DNA of 64,000 nt, from positions 372,001-436,000 of the forward strand of contig NZ_JASLGT010000024.1 of NCBI RefSeq assembly GCF_030150205.1, given 5' to 3'. Positions 18,101-26,923 of this stretch are shown here, piece by piece. The stretch is from Niabella sp. GTDB taxonomy: Bacteria; Bacteroidota; Bacteroidia; Chitinophagales; Chitinophagaceae. Made by a program: the position numbers and the translations under genes. The notes under the pieces were generated by a model. It was not told where the DNA came from. It did no database searches and was given only the letters and a program-made list of their open reading frames with translations. Each line of letters opens with the position of its first letter. The stretch's first letter is position 1.

Positions 18101-18349
18101 GAAGACGGTTCTTTCCTGCGGTTAAAAACGGTATCGCTGGGGTATAACCTCTCTCCTGAACTGATGAAAAGATGGAAGATACAATCGGCAAGGCTGAGCC
18201 TCTCTGCTCAGAACCTGGTAACCTGGACAAAATATTCAGGGTTGGATCCGGAGGTTTCCGTGCGGAACACAGCCCTTACACCGGGCTTTGACTGGAGTCC
18301 TTACCCAAGGGCACGCACGATTACACTGGGTATGAACATCACTTTTTAA
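15170..18349 (+). CDS. SusC/RagA-family TonB-dependent outer-membrane transporter
   Basis: Outer-membrane importer of 1059 residues. A signal peptide (about 1-20, ending CLAQ) is followed by a carboxypeptidase-regulatory-like domain (about 24-100), the TonB-dependent plug (about 105-220, with the SusC signature VVVIGYGEVKRKDLTGSV) and a 22-strand barrel ending in an aromatic residue (TLGMNITF). The start is the ATG at 15170; a TTG two codons earlier is unlikely. It pairs with the SusD gene 32 bp downstream to bind and import oligomeric substrate with energy from TonB-ExbB-ExbD. Confidence 0.95.
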   Translation: MKRSKILPLLFAVGFPISCLAQTVKNVTGTVTDENGTPLPKATVIIQGKSVSGITDAKGNFNLSNIRENDVMVISMVGYTTQTVPVSGENQYKIRLSQNNQVLDDVVVIGYGEVKRKDLTGSVGSVNMKDMEKAPVVSFEDALAGRIAGMQVSSNDGQPGSTSNIVIRGGNSITQSNSPLYVVDGFPLESPDNNTINPDDIESIEVLKDASSTAIYGARGANGVIIIKTKQGKTGPPVVSYNNWLGLQYPIKKLPVMSPYEFVKYQLELNRTTAERLYLQDGKTLESYRDMEGVNWQDYVLQNAFMQNHSISLRGGTAATKYSVSGSNLDQKGIVINGGYKRYQGRFQIEQRIGKNFRAGINTNYTQAIKNGQIANLTSDNLNSTSAGNASSYLLYSTWGYRPITGKGESDDFIDQPFDDEVASNTDLRINPVVNSNNMYMYAFNKSLFTNAFLEYSFLKYFKFRVNGGLTDIDLRFERFNNSKTAAGNPRTVYGATYGINGSIDNQNVRSLLNENLLTFNRTFNSKHKVDAVGGFTMQRNSTQGNGFVSILLPNEVLGIKGLDQGTVLSKTTSGSYSTLVSMLGRVNYTYNSRYLFTASFRSDGSSKFAPQNRWGYFPSGAFAWNLGNEPFLKSVKAISAAKLRASYGITGNNRVSDFAYLSVLDQEVSANTGNTKSGYYFNGTYIKGTVPTLVGNNNLKWERTGNLDLGLDISLFKERLSLTTDYYYKRTTDLLLDASLPTSTGYLTAFKNIGIVANKGIEFTLNTVNVSTKNFTWSSNFNIAFNSNEIKELNGDQPSLTTRITNWNANFNNSLPYIALPGHPVALFYGYVFDGLYPVSDFNILPNGSYELKSNVPNNGSDRALIKPGYIKYKDINGDGVVDANDQTIIGNPNPKHIGGFSNNFRYGQFDLNVFLQWSYGNDVLNANRIVFEGAEARMSLNMFKSYENRWSLDNQNSLLPVAGGYGPNVYSNRNIEDGSFLRLKTVSLGYNLSPELMKRWKIQSARLSLSAQNLVTWTKYSGLDPEVSVRNTALTPGFDWSPYPRARTITLGMNITF

Positions 18350-18381
18350 CGATAGCGGCAAGAACGCATAAAAATATTCAT

Positions 18382-19953
18382 ATGAAAAAGAGTTTCTATT
18401 ATATCTGTACGGCGCTGGTATTGCTTGGTTTTTCCTGTAATAAAATACTGGATACAACGCCGCAGGATTTTGTATCGCCCGTAAATTATTACAATACGGA
18501 AAGTGAGCTGGAATCCGCACTGGCAGGGGTTTATGACCGTTTGGGAGATAACCGGGTTTATGCACAGGGCATGGCCAGTTACCTGGTGGTGAGTGATGAG
18601 TTCTTTATGAAAAACCAAACCTCCGGAATTAACGCCAACATCATAGACGCGTCTACCCTTGAAATTAACAGGCACTGGGAAGCACTGTACACCGGTATTG
18701 AGCGGGCAAATATGTTGCTGGAAAATATAAATAAGGCGCAGCAGGTAAGTGAAGCAAAACGCAACGAGATAAAGGGGCAGGCACTTTTCTTAAGAGCCTA
18801 TTATTATTTTTTGCTGACGGATGAATTTGGCGCGGTACCTTTAAAACTGCAGTCCAGCAAGAGTCCGGAAGAAGCGCCGCTGCCGGCCACTCCGGTAAAA
18901 GAGATCTATGACCAGATACTGAAAGACATGAAAGAAGCGCAAGGCCTTGTGCGGTCGGTTTCAGACTATGGATACAACACCCGCATTACAAAAACAACGG
19001 TGCAGGGCATACTGGCGCGGGTTTGTTTAACAATGGCCGGATCTTCGTTAAAGGATGTTTCAAAATACACCGAGGCCAGGGCATATGCCGACAGTGTGAT
19101 GCAGTCTGGTGTACACGGATTAAATCCGGATTTTAAGCAGATCTATGTCAACCATGTTAAAGAGATCTTTGACACGCGGGAAAATCTTTGGGAAGTAGAA
19201 TTTAAAGGCACCAGCCAGGGTGAGATACAGGAAGGCGGCACCATCGGAAGTTATAATGGCATTACCTGTGGTAATATTGATACCGGGTATGGGTATGATT
19301 ATGTGCATGCTACGGCAAAACTGTATAATGCTTATGCCAATGGGGATCTGAGAAGGGATTGGACCGTTGCGCCGTTCCGGTTTGTAACTACAGGAAATAC
19401 CGTAGTACGGACGGCCTGGAATGCTACTGAAATTTATGAGCGAAGCAACGGAAAATGGAGAAGGGAATATGAAACGGTTTTGCCGCGGAATCAGAACTTT
19501 ACCGGAACCAACTGGCCACTGCTGCGCTATGCAGATGTGCTGCTGATGTTTGCAGAAGCGGATAATTATTTAAACAACGGACCTTCAGAAAAAGCGTACA
19601 CCGCCATTAATATGGTACGACGCAGAGGATATGGAAAAGACGTTCTTACTCCGGATACCCAGGCCGATGCTCCGGCAGGTCTTTCCCAGCAAGACTTTCA
19701 GGAACTGATCGTAAACGAACGGTTGCGGGAACTGGCTTTTGAAGGACTTCGCAAACATGATCTGATACGCTGGGGCATTTATCCATCTGTTATGCAGGTA
19801 CAGGCACGGGAATACCAAATGAATATGCCTACGGCGCTGCGGGATCCTGCAACAGCACAGGCCCAGCGCGTAACAGCGCGGTCGGTTGTATTCCCCATCC
19901 CCAATAGTGAGCTGGCGGTTAACCCCAATATCAGACAAAATTCCGGTTGGTAA
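18382..19953 (+). CDS. SusD/RagB-family substrate-binding lipoprotein
   Basis: Surface lipoprotein of 523 residues that forms the lid of the SusC transporter. The lipobox LGFSC places the lipidated cysteine at 19. The N-terminal helical part has TPR-like repeats (for example KGQALFLRAYYYFLLTDEFGAVP, a SusD signature), and the C-terminal SusD/RagB part includes ELIVNERLRELAFEGLRKHDLIRWG, also characteristic. Divergence in the binding face prevents substrate prediction. Confidence 0.95.
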   Translation: MKKSFYYICTALVLLGFSCNKILDTTPQDFVSPVNYYNTESELESALAGVYDRLGDNRVYAQGMASYLVVSDEFFMKNQTSGINANIIDASTLEINRHWEALYTGIERANMLLENINKAQQVSEAKRNEIKGQALFLRAYYYFLLTDEFGAVPLKLQSSKSPEEAPLPATPVKEIYDQILKDMKEAQGLVRSVSDYGYNTRITKTTVQGILARVCLTMAGSSLKDVSKYTEARAYADSVMQSGVHGLNPDFKQIYVNHVKEIFDTRENLWEVEFKGTSQGEIQEGGTIGSYNGITCGNIDTGYGYDYVHATAKLYNAYANGDLRRDWTVAPFRFVTTGNTVVRTAWNATEIYERSNGKWRREYETVLPRNQNFTGTNWPLLRYADVLLMFAEADNYLNNGPSEKAYTAINMVRRRGYGKDVLTPDTQADAPAGLSQQDFQELIVNERLRELAFEGLRKHDLIRWGIYPSVMQVQAREYQMNMPTALRDPATAQAQRVTARSVVFPIPNSELAVNPNIRQNSGW

Positions 19954-19971
19954 TTAAATAAATTGTATCAG

Positions 19972-20874
19972 ATGAATAAGCTAATAATTGCTGCTGTATT
20001 ATTTCTTTCACTGGCTTCCTGCAAAAAACGATATGCACTGGATGCGATTGATAATTTTTCTATTGAGCTGGAAAAGGCCACGTATAAAGTTGGGGAGCCC
20101 ATTCGCTTTGTTGTAAACGGAAAACCGGATAACCTGGTGTTTTGGTCGGGCGAGGCCGGACATGTTTATCAATTCCGCGACAGGACGGCTGTGGAAGGAA
20201 ATGCCCTGTCCCTCAATTTTAAAAGCTTTGCACAATATGGGCCGCAGCCGGTTGATCAGAGCACCTTAAAATTGCTGATATCCACCGACTTTAACGGTAA
20301 GTATGATTCGGCCAATGTGCGGACTGCTACCTGGGAAGATATTACTGATAAAGCGGTTTTATCATCGGGCCAGGATCAAACGCCCTCAGGGAATATTGAC
20401 CTGAGTTCCTTTGCTGCCACCAATAAAAATCTGGCCATTGCCTTCCGGTATAAAACCAATGTTGTAAAACCGGAATCCCAGCAAAATCGTTGGGTGATCC
20501 GTTCCTTTGATCTGAAGAGCATCAATCAGCAGGGAGACGAAACGGTACTTGCCAATATGGCTACTGCTGGCTGGGCGGGTTTTAATTTCAGCGGTCCGGC
20601 AACCAAATGGAGCATTACATCTGCCCAGCTTCTTACCGTTACGAACCCGGCAGATCTTGATGATGACTGGGTGATCACCAAACAATTTAATCCCAACAAA
20701 ACGATGCCGGATAAAGGAGAGCCGATCAAGAATATCTCACAAAACTTATATAGCTATACCCGGGTATATAATAAACCCGGCGTATACAAAGTCGTATTTG
20801 TGGCAACAAATGTGAATGTTAAGGCATCCGCATCCGTTGTAAAAGAAATCGAATTAACGATTACTGCTCCGTAA
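19972..20874 (+). CDS. DUF5017-type surface lipoprotein (SusE/F position)
   Basis: Lipoprotein of 300 residues from the ATG at 19972, which begins the lipoprotein signal; an in-frame ATG three codons upstream is less likely. The lipobox LASC gives the lipidated Cys17. The segment VGEPIRFVVNGKPDNLVFWSG with GEAGHVY after it is typical of DUF5017 proteins, which occur directly after SusD in many loci and have an Ig-like N-terminal domain. It probably acts as an accessory glycan-binding protein on the cell surface. No catalytic motif is seen. Confidence 0.75.
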   Translation: MNKLIIAAVLFLSLASCKKRYALDAIDNFSIELEKATYKVGEPIRFVVNGKPDNLVFWSGEAGHVYQFRDRTAVEGNALSLNFKSFAQYGPQPVDQSTLKLLISTDFNGKYDSANVRTATWEDITDKAVLSSGQDQTPSGNIDLSSFAATNKNLAIAFRYKTNVVKPESQQNRWVIRSFDLKSINQQGDETVLANMATAGWAGFNFSGPATKWSITSAQLLTVTNPADLDDDWVITKQFNPNKTMPDKGEPIKNISQNLYSYTRVYNKPGVYKVVFVATNVNVKASASVVKEIELTITAP

Positions 20875-20896
20875 GAAATATAAAGAAATACATATA

Positions 20897-23503
20897 ATGA
20901 ATCGTGCAGTCATTTATTGTTTAAGCGGATTGTTACTGCTGGGTGCAGCGTCTGAAAAAAGCTATGGTCAACCGGCCAAGGAAGCTGGATTGAAAAATGA
21001 TGTGTTACGCCTGGATTGGGAGTATGCCCGCGATGGATATAAAGTAAAACAGTTGCGGGTGAGGGCACAGGATGGGTGGCGTTCGCTGGCCGCTCCCCTG
21101 GGACAATACACCGTGCTTTACAGTGCAGCCCAACCGAAGATGGATGCGCAACCCATCACGGATAAAAATGGAAAGGCTGTTCAATTTCCGGAATCCGAAT
21201 ACCGGTACATCATTCCTACCTGGAAGGCAAATACTTCCGCTGTTTCTATGAATAAAGAAGGGCGTGCTTTATCGTTTTACCCGCAGCAGTATAAAGCAGC
21301 CGGAGATAAAATCATTTTTCAGCAAAAGACAGATGTGGCCACCGTTGAAGCCGTTTGGCAACTGGATCCCGTTTACAAAAATGATCTCCGGGTTTCCATC
21401 CGGTTAACAGCGAATGAACCGGGCTATTATTCCATTGCCAGTCCGGCGCTAACTGTAAATGATAAATCCTCTTTTCAATGGGCTTGTATCCCGGGGCTTT
21501 TCCAGGGAAACAGCATCAACAATAACTTTATTGATGCCTATGCCTATGGCCATGGAATTCCGGATAAACCGGTAGTGGTAAGAGAACGCACCGCTGCTGC
21601 GCTTACTTCTATGCTTACCAATAAAGACGGAATCACACTTGCGGTTACGGCGGAACCCGGAACCGGTCGCGATCCCTGGACATTTGATAAATCTACCCAG
21701 TCCGACTGGCTGCTGGGTTTGTCATTGATCAATCGCAATGAGCAGCTAACGCCTACGCTTTATCACCCGGTATTAGGGCAAAAAAAATCATATTTAAACA
21801 AGGGTGAAACGGTTTCTTTTGATTTCCGGTATACCGTGCATGTATCCAACTGGTATCCTGTTTATAAACATGTAGTAAATGACATCTATCGCTTTGATGA
21901 ATTATTGCATCTGAAACAAACGCACCTGTCCCTGTCTGAACGGATTACACAGCTCTTTAACTATGTAAGAAATGATAGTACTTCCCGCTGGCGCACTTTT
22001 GATTATAACGGTCGCATCATTGGTGCGCAGGAATACCTGGGGGGCGTATACGGGGCGAACAAGGATGCTGTTAAAAATGCGGATTATGGTGCCATGTGGA
22101 TGCTGGCAACCATTACGCAGGATTCTATTCTTATACATGAGCGTTTGAAAGCCGCATTGAATTTTAAACTAGCGCAGCAACATACAGGAGGTGGCTTTTT
22201 TAATGGTGCTGCTGCGGGACAGTATTACCTGCACGAATCCAAACGGTTCACAGAAGAGTGGGGGCCTTATACCGAACCGATTGCCACTACTTATTATATG
22301 TTGCTGGATATGGGCAACGTCTTTTTGTTTGAGCCGGGAAACACAGATCTTAAAAAAGGATTGCGTCTTGCAGCAGACTGGCTCCTGGCTCGTATGAAAC
22401 CAGAGGGGTATTGGGAAGTAGCATATAATAATCATACCATGAAACCGATGTTCCGGGATCTGAAGGATTATCGCCCTACTTTTTACGGCCTGGTGGTTGC
22501 TTACAAAACACTGGGTGATAAAAAGTATTTAGATGCTGCTATAAAATCGGCTAACTGGTATGTTAAGAATGCTGTAGAGCAAGGCTATTTTTTGGGCGTT
22601 TGCGGCGATGCACGGTTTGCTCCTGATTTTGCTACGGGGCAAAGTGCACAGGCATTACTGGACCTTTATGATATTACCAAAGATCCGCGGTTTAAACAAG
22701 CTGCCGTTACAACAGCACAGTTCTATACCACCTCTATTTATTCGCATCCCATACCGGGTCATCAGCCCACGAAAAGCGGCAACCGGCAACTGGAAGACTG
22801 GCAGATCAGCCAGGTAGGATTAAGTTTTGAACATGGCGGCACATTGGGTTCGGCGAACCCCAGTGGTCCTATTCTGCTGGCCAGTCATGCGGGGATGTTT
22901 GTACGACTGTTTCAATTGACAAAAGACTCCCTGTATCTTAATATGGCAAGAACAGCGGCGCTAAGTAAGGATGCTTTTGTAGATCCGGCTACCGGGGTCG
23001 CTTCTTATTACTGGAGCGCGATGAACAAAGGTGCAGGACCCTTTCCGCATCATGCCTGGTGGCAGGTGGGATGGATCACTGATTACCTGATGGCCGAATT
23101 ATCTTTACGGTCGCAGGGGCGGATCGATTTTCCTTCCGGGTTTCTTACACCCAAGGTAGGGCCCCATAAAACAGTAGGATTTCATGCAGGAAAAATATTT
23201 GACAAGGAAGGCGACCTCCTGTTCCTGGAAAACCTGGTCTCGCTAAGTAATCCCAATATGGATTACCTGTGTGCGGTGAACCGGAAAACAAAGAAGTTTT
23301 ACCTGTTTGTCCTCAACAATGATGATGAGATTCAGCAAGGCACTATCAGGATCGATGACTCCCGTTTTATTCCCGGATACCACCTTCAACCGGAACCTAC
23401 GACATGTTTTTCTGCAACCGGAGTACAGATGAAAGGCGCTTCTGCAAAGAGTATAAGCATCGCTCCTTATGGGTTACAGGTATACACATTTAATTACAAT
23501 TAA
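20897..23503 (+). CDS. Secreted alpha/alpha-toroid (six-hairpin) glycosidase- or lyase-like protein, paralogue 1
   Basis: Protein of 868 residues with a signal peptide (about 1-24, ending SYGQ). The first 330 residues are mainly beta-strand. From about 340 on come repeated helical pairs typical of an (alpha/alpha) toroid: RLAADWLLARMKPEGYWE, KTLGDKKYLDAAIKSANWYVKN, DLYDITKDPRFKQAAVTTAQFY and LFQLTKDSLYLNMARTAALSK. A C-terminal beta region follows. The motif WQISQVGLSFE and the later HHAWWQVGWITDYLMAEL are shared in altered form with the products at 23516 and 31480, so the three are paralogues. No characterised family can be named with confidence; glycoside hydrolase or polysaccharide lyase are both possible. 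Histidines and aromatics in the conserved motifs are candidate active-site residues. Confidence 0.65.
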   Translation: MNRAVIYCLSGLLLLGAASEKSYGQPAKEAGLKNDVLRLDWEYARDGYKVKQLRVRAQDGWRSLAAPLGQYTVLYSAAQPKMDAQPITDKNGKAVQFPESEYRYIIPTWKANTSAVSMNKEGRALSFYPQQYKAAGDKIIFQQKTDVATVEAVWQLDPVYKNDLRVSIRLTANEPGYYSIASPALTVNDKSSFQWACIPGLFQGNSINNNFIDAYAYGHGIPDKPVVVRERTAAALTSMLTNKDGITLAVTAEPGTGRDPWTFDKSTQSDWLLGLSLINRNEQLTPTLYHPVLGQKKSYLNKGETVSFDFRYTVHVSNWYPVYKHVVNDIYRFDELLHLKQTHLSLSERITQLFNYVRNDSTSRWRTFDYNGRIIGAQEYLGGVYGANKDAVKNADYGAMWMLATITQDSILIHERLKAALNFKLAQQHTGGGFFNGAAAGQYYLHESKRFTEEWGPYTEPIATTYYMLLDMGNVFLFEPGNTDLKKGLRLAADWLLARMKPEGYWEVAYNNHTMKPMFRDLKDYRPTFYGLVVAYKTLGDKKYLDAAIKSANWYVKNAVEQGYFLGVCGDARFAPDFATGQSAQALLDLYDITKDPRFKQAAVTTAQFYTTSIYSHPIPGHQPTKSGNRQLEDWQISQVGLSFEHGGTLGSANPSGPILLASHAGMFVRLFQLTKDSLYLNMARTAALSKDAFVDPATGVASYYWSAMNKGAGPFPHHAWWQVGWITDYLMAELSLRSQGRIDFPSGFLTPKVGPHKTVGFHAGKIFDKEGDLLFLENLVSLSNPNMDYLCAVNRKTKKFYLFVLNNDDEIQQGTIRIDDSRFIPGYHLQPEPTTCFSATGVQMKGASAKSISIAPYGLQVYTFNYN

Positions 23504-23515
23504 ACTTTTCAATAC

Positions 23516-26500
23516 ATGCGCCCAATCATCACAATAAGACTGGTGCTTGTGTTTCTCTTGTTAATCTGTTGTGGAAATGCTTTTACACAGTCTGGCAAGT
23601 ACCTGCTGTTGGGTTCCGATTTTCAATTTAAGGGCAAGTGGTTTACCGAACCTGCCAAAGAAAGCATCAGTGGCACTATTTTACGGTTTTTAGAGGGCGG
23701 GCAGGATCCAACATCCGATGCGTTAACCGTATTAAAAATTGAGCAACCCGGAAGCTATGCGGTCTGGATCCGTACGCCGGATTTTGATACCTATCCCCGT
23801 ACCCGCTTATTCCAGCTTTCTATTGGCAACGCCGCATTGAAGAAGGCCGGAGGTCATGGAATGCCCGGATACTTTTGGGAACGGCTGGGCACTGCAGATC
23901 TTAAACAGGCGGAAATATTATTGCGTCTTCACAATTTTAATTATGGCCGCTGCGATGCCATCCTGTTGATCCAGGACAGCACCCTTGATCCCAACAAAAC
24001 AGATACAAAGACCCTGCTATCCTGGAAAAAACTTCCGGTGGAACAGTCAGTAATTGCGGAGGAAAAGAAGAACACAGCGCCGTTGTTGCGGTTAAGCAAT
24101 ACGGACAAAATAATAGCCGGTATTGAAAATGAAAATGTCCGTCTGCAATTTGTAAAAGCCGGTGCGGATCAAAGAGCGATCGCCTGTAAAACGGAGATCA
24201 GGGAACAGGGGCAATGGAAACAGGCCGGAGGTGGCATGGAAGACCATAAAGTATTTTTGATAACGGCATATGCAACAGCTATCCAGTTCAACAAATACTA
24301 TCCTACCTGGGATAATAAGAACCCCGGAGCGTATTTTGTTTTTGATGATCAAAAATACATTGTACAAAAACCAGGGGATGAGTTCAATCCCTTTCAATCG
24401 GGCAACCTGAGCGAAGCCATTCCTGTAAGCGTAAATGCTGTTGATAAACAAACCATCGAAGTGCATTATGTTACCCGGAATGGTTCTGCCATTACCGGTT
24501 TTTGGTCGCTTCCTTCGGGACAACAGCATATTGAATTACGTCTGGTTTGCAAAACGGCGCAGCCGGGATATTACAGTATGGGTGTGGCGGCTTTTCAACC
24601 GATTGCAGACCCGGAACTGGAAAATGTATTGATGGCACCGATGTTTCAATACAAGCGGGTATCCGACGGTCCGCAAATGATGGTTACCTCAATGATGCAG
24701 CAACCCATTGCGATCGTTGCCGCAAAGACAAGCCTGGGGCCGGTTTCAAGCTACGTAGCTGTGGATCCGGAAACACTTAAAAAAGACTGGGGCTCTGTAG
24801 ACGATGCGCCCGCCGGGTTTACATTAAAAAATCATCAGAACCAGGTACAGCCGGTAATGTTTGCGCCCGTTTTGGGAATGAAGGATTCAAAATATGAAGC
24901 GGGGCAACTGATCGACCGCCGGTTTATGATCGGCCTGGTTCCGGGTAACTGGGATTCGGCACTGGCATATGCATCCGGAAATATCTTCCAGGTGCATGAT
25001 TACAGGAAACAACAGCAAGCTTCGCTTACAGACGCCGTGTTTAACATGATTGAATTAACGAAAAATGATTCGGCCGGCGGATGGGCAAAGGAACTAAAAG
25101 GGTTTTATGATATTGAAGGTGATCCCAAAACGGCACCAACCGTGGTGAATGCTACACCGCTGGTAAATGTGGCTCTTTCCGTTTTACAAAATGATGAACA
25201 ATACTACCTGAGCCGCTCACTGCCTACGATAGAGTATACCCTTTCGCGGAGCGGATACCGCTGGGCAACCGACATTGTTCCCACAGCATTCAACAATACC
25301 CGGAAAACATTAGAACTGAATCCCCTTACTTCACAATTTACCACGTCCTATTATGCAGGACTGAACCGGATACTGGGCGGATTGAATCCCTGGCTGATGC
25401 ATATTGCGTTGCCGGGTGATAGCCTCCGGGCAGCAAAAGGATACTCTACCGACTTTCATTCCTGGAACCAGGCGCTTTGGGCCTACCAAATGACAGGACA
25501 GGCAAAATGGTTGCAACGGGCACGCAGGGATGCAGACTTTTTTATACAGGATAAAATCTATTCAAACTCCAATAAGCTGCTGAGTCATATCCCCTTTTAT
25601 AATGCCAGTTTTTATGCCCCCTGGTGGGATCTGCTGGATCTGTATGAAACCACTAAGGATGCAACATACCTGAAGGCTGCAGCCTATGGGGGATATTTTA
25701 CCATTGCCGGCATACGTAGTTATCCCAGGGTAGAAGATCAGTTGCAAACCATCCATCCAGGAAACCGTTATGAGGGCATTACGCATATCTGGTGGAAAGG
25801 AAACCAGCCATACCGGTTAGGCTTCCCGAGAAAAAAAGATGATGTACAGGAAAAGAAGGTCCCGGAATGGCTGGTATCCCCGGTAGGGCTGGGACTGGAG
25901 CAACCGAGTACTTATTTTACACGGGTAAAAGGACAAACCGTGCACCCGGTATTTATGAGCAGTTGGGCGCCACACCTGCTGCGTTTGTTTCAGTATGCAC
26001 ACCAACCCATTTATGAGATCTATGCGCGGAATGCCGTTATTGGCCGGTATGCCAATTACCCGGGATATTATGGTACCGGCTTCACCGATGTGCCCATGTC
26101 GGCAGACTTTCCCTACAAGGGACCGGATGTAAGTTCCATTTATTATCACCATATACCGCCGCACATTGCGTTCAGCCTGGACTATCTGATCACAGAAGCC
26201 ATACAGCGATCCAATGGCAACATTCAATTTCCGTACAGCAAACAGGAAGGCTTTGTGTGGTTTAATAACCGGGTGTATGGCGGGGAGCCCGGAACTATTT
26301 TCGGAGATACAAAGGCTGTGCTGCGTATGCATAAGGACTGGGTACAGATTCAAAACCCGGAGATCAATTATGTAACCGCGGTTTCCGATAAAAATTTCTG
26401 GATCCTGCTTTCATCGGAAGCAGACCAGGCAAAAACCGTAAGCATAAAATGGAGCAAAGATGTGGGTACAAAACAGGAAGGGGCGGCGCTTTGCTATGCC

Positions 26501-26923
26501 AACGATGGCCGGTCTGCAACGGTTGCTATAAAGAATGCAGGAGTTAATGTACCGGTGCCTGCAAAAGGATTCAGCGCGGTTGCCATTCCCCTGAATGCAG
26601 TTGTGCCAATAAAAAAACAATCGCCGCTGAAAGAAGGAATGAAGATCATTGATCTGGGTAAACCCTGGGGAAGTGTATTCCTGTTCCGCATCCGGTCTCC
26701 TTTTGGCTGGGATAGCTTTTATGGATTTGCAGAAACGGCACCATTGAATGGGTATTCGGTAATCGTTACCTGTAATAAGCAAACAAAGGAAGTAAAACAG
26801 TATCCTTATGAGTGGAGCTTTACTAAAATTGGTATGGGAGAAAACGCTGCAATAGAACTTGATTTCAAAAGTGCCGAAGGAAAAACGATATCCAAAAAAA
26901 TCGTACTTAATGGAAATGAATAA
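23516..26923 (+). CDS. Secreted alpha/alpha-toroid protein with extra N-terminal beta domain, paralogue 2
   Basis: At 1135 residues this is the largest of three related products. After the signal peptide (about 1-24) comes a domain of roughly 130 residues resembling a carbohydrate-binding beta-sandwich (SYAVWIRTPDFDTYPRTRLFQLSIG), which the other two lack. The middle is beta-rich, then a helical toroid (ALWAYQMTGQAKWLQRARRDADFF, LDLYETTKDATYLKAAAYGGYF) and a C-terminal beta region. Shared marks with the paralogues are WLVSPVGLGLE, IYYHHIPPHIAFSLDYLITEAI and NIQFP. Its stop codon overlaps the next gene by 8 bp, implying coupled translation. Catalytic type is unknown; glycan cleavage is inferred from the fold and the locus. 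Confidence 0.65.
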   Translation: MRPIITIRLVLVFLLLICCGNAFTQSGKYLLLGSDFQFKGKWFTEPAKESISGTILRFLEGGQDPTSDALTVLKIEQPGSYAVWIRTPDFDTYPRTRLFQLSIGNAALKKAGGHGMPGYFWERLGTADLKQAEILLRLHNFNYGRCDAILLIQDSTLDPNKTDTKTLLSWKKLPVEQSVIAEEKKNTAPLLRLSNTDKIIAGIENENVRLQFVKAGADQRAIACKTEIREQGQWKQAGGGMEDHKVFLITAYATAIQFNKYYPTWDNKNPGAYFVFDDQKYIVQKPGDEFNPFQSGNLSEAIPVSVNAVDKQTIEVHYVTRNGSAITGFWSLPSGQQHIELRLVCKTAQPGYYSMGVAAFQPIADPELENVLMAPMFQYKRVSDGPQMMVTSMMQQPIAIVAAKTSLGPVSSYVAVDPETLKKDWGSVDDAPAGFTLKNHQNQVQPVMFAPVLGMKDSKYEAGQLIDRRFMIGLVPGNWDSALAYASGNIFQVHDYRKQQQASLTDAVFNMIELTKNDSAGGWAKELKGFYDIEGDPKTAPTVVNATPLVNVALSVLQNDEQYYLSRSLPTIEYTLSRSGYRWATDIVPTAFNNTRKTLELNPLTSQFTTSYYAGLNRILGGLNPWLMHIALPGDSLRAAKGYSTDFHSWNQALWAYQMTGQAKWLQRARRDADFFIQDKIYSNSNKLLSHIPFYNASFYAPWWDLLDLYETTKDATYLKAAAYGGYFTIAGIRSYPRVEDQLQTIHPGNRYEGITHIWWKGNQPYRLGFPRKKDDVQEKKVPEWLVSPVGLGLEQPSTYFTRVKGQTVHPVFMSSWAPHLLRLFQYAHQPIYEIYARNAVIGRYANYPGYYGTGFTDVPMSADFPYKGPDVSSIYYHHIPPHIAFSLDYLITEAIQRSNGNIQFPYSKQEGFVWFNNRVYGGEPGTIFGDTKAVLRMHKDWVQIQNPEINYVTAVSDKNFWILLSSEADQAKTVSIKWSKDVGTKQEGAALCYANDGRSATVAIKNAGVNVPVPAKGFSAVAIPLNAVVPIKKQSPLKEGMKIIDLGKPWGSVFLFRIRSPFGWDSFYGFAETAPLNGYSVIVTCNKQTKEVKQYPYEWSFTKIGMGENAAIELDFKSAEGKTISKKIVLNGNE

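Noticed and set aside
20897..23503. Naming the large toroid proteins as glycerophosphodiester phosphodiesterases
   Set aside because: They lack the HRG...PENT and E-x-D motifs that are plain in the true phosphodiesterase at 63570; their helical repeats indicate a toroid fold.
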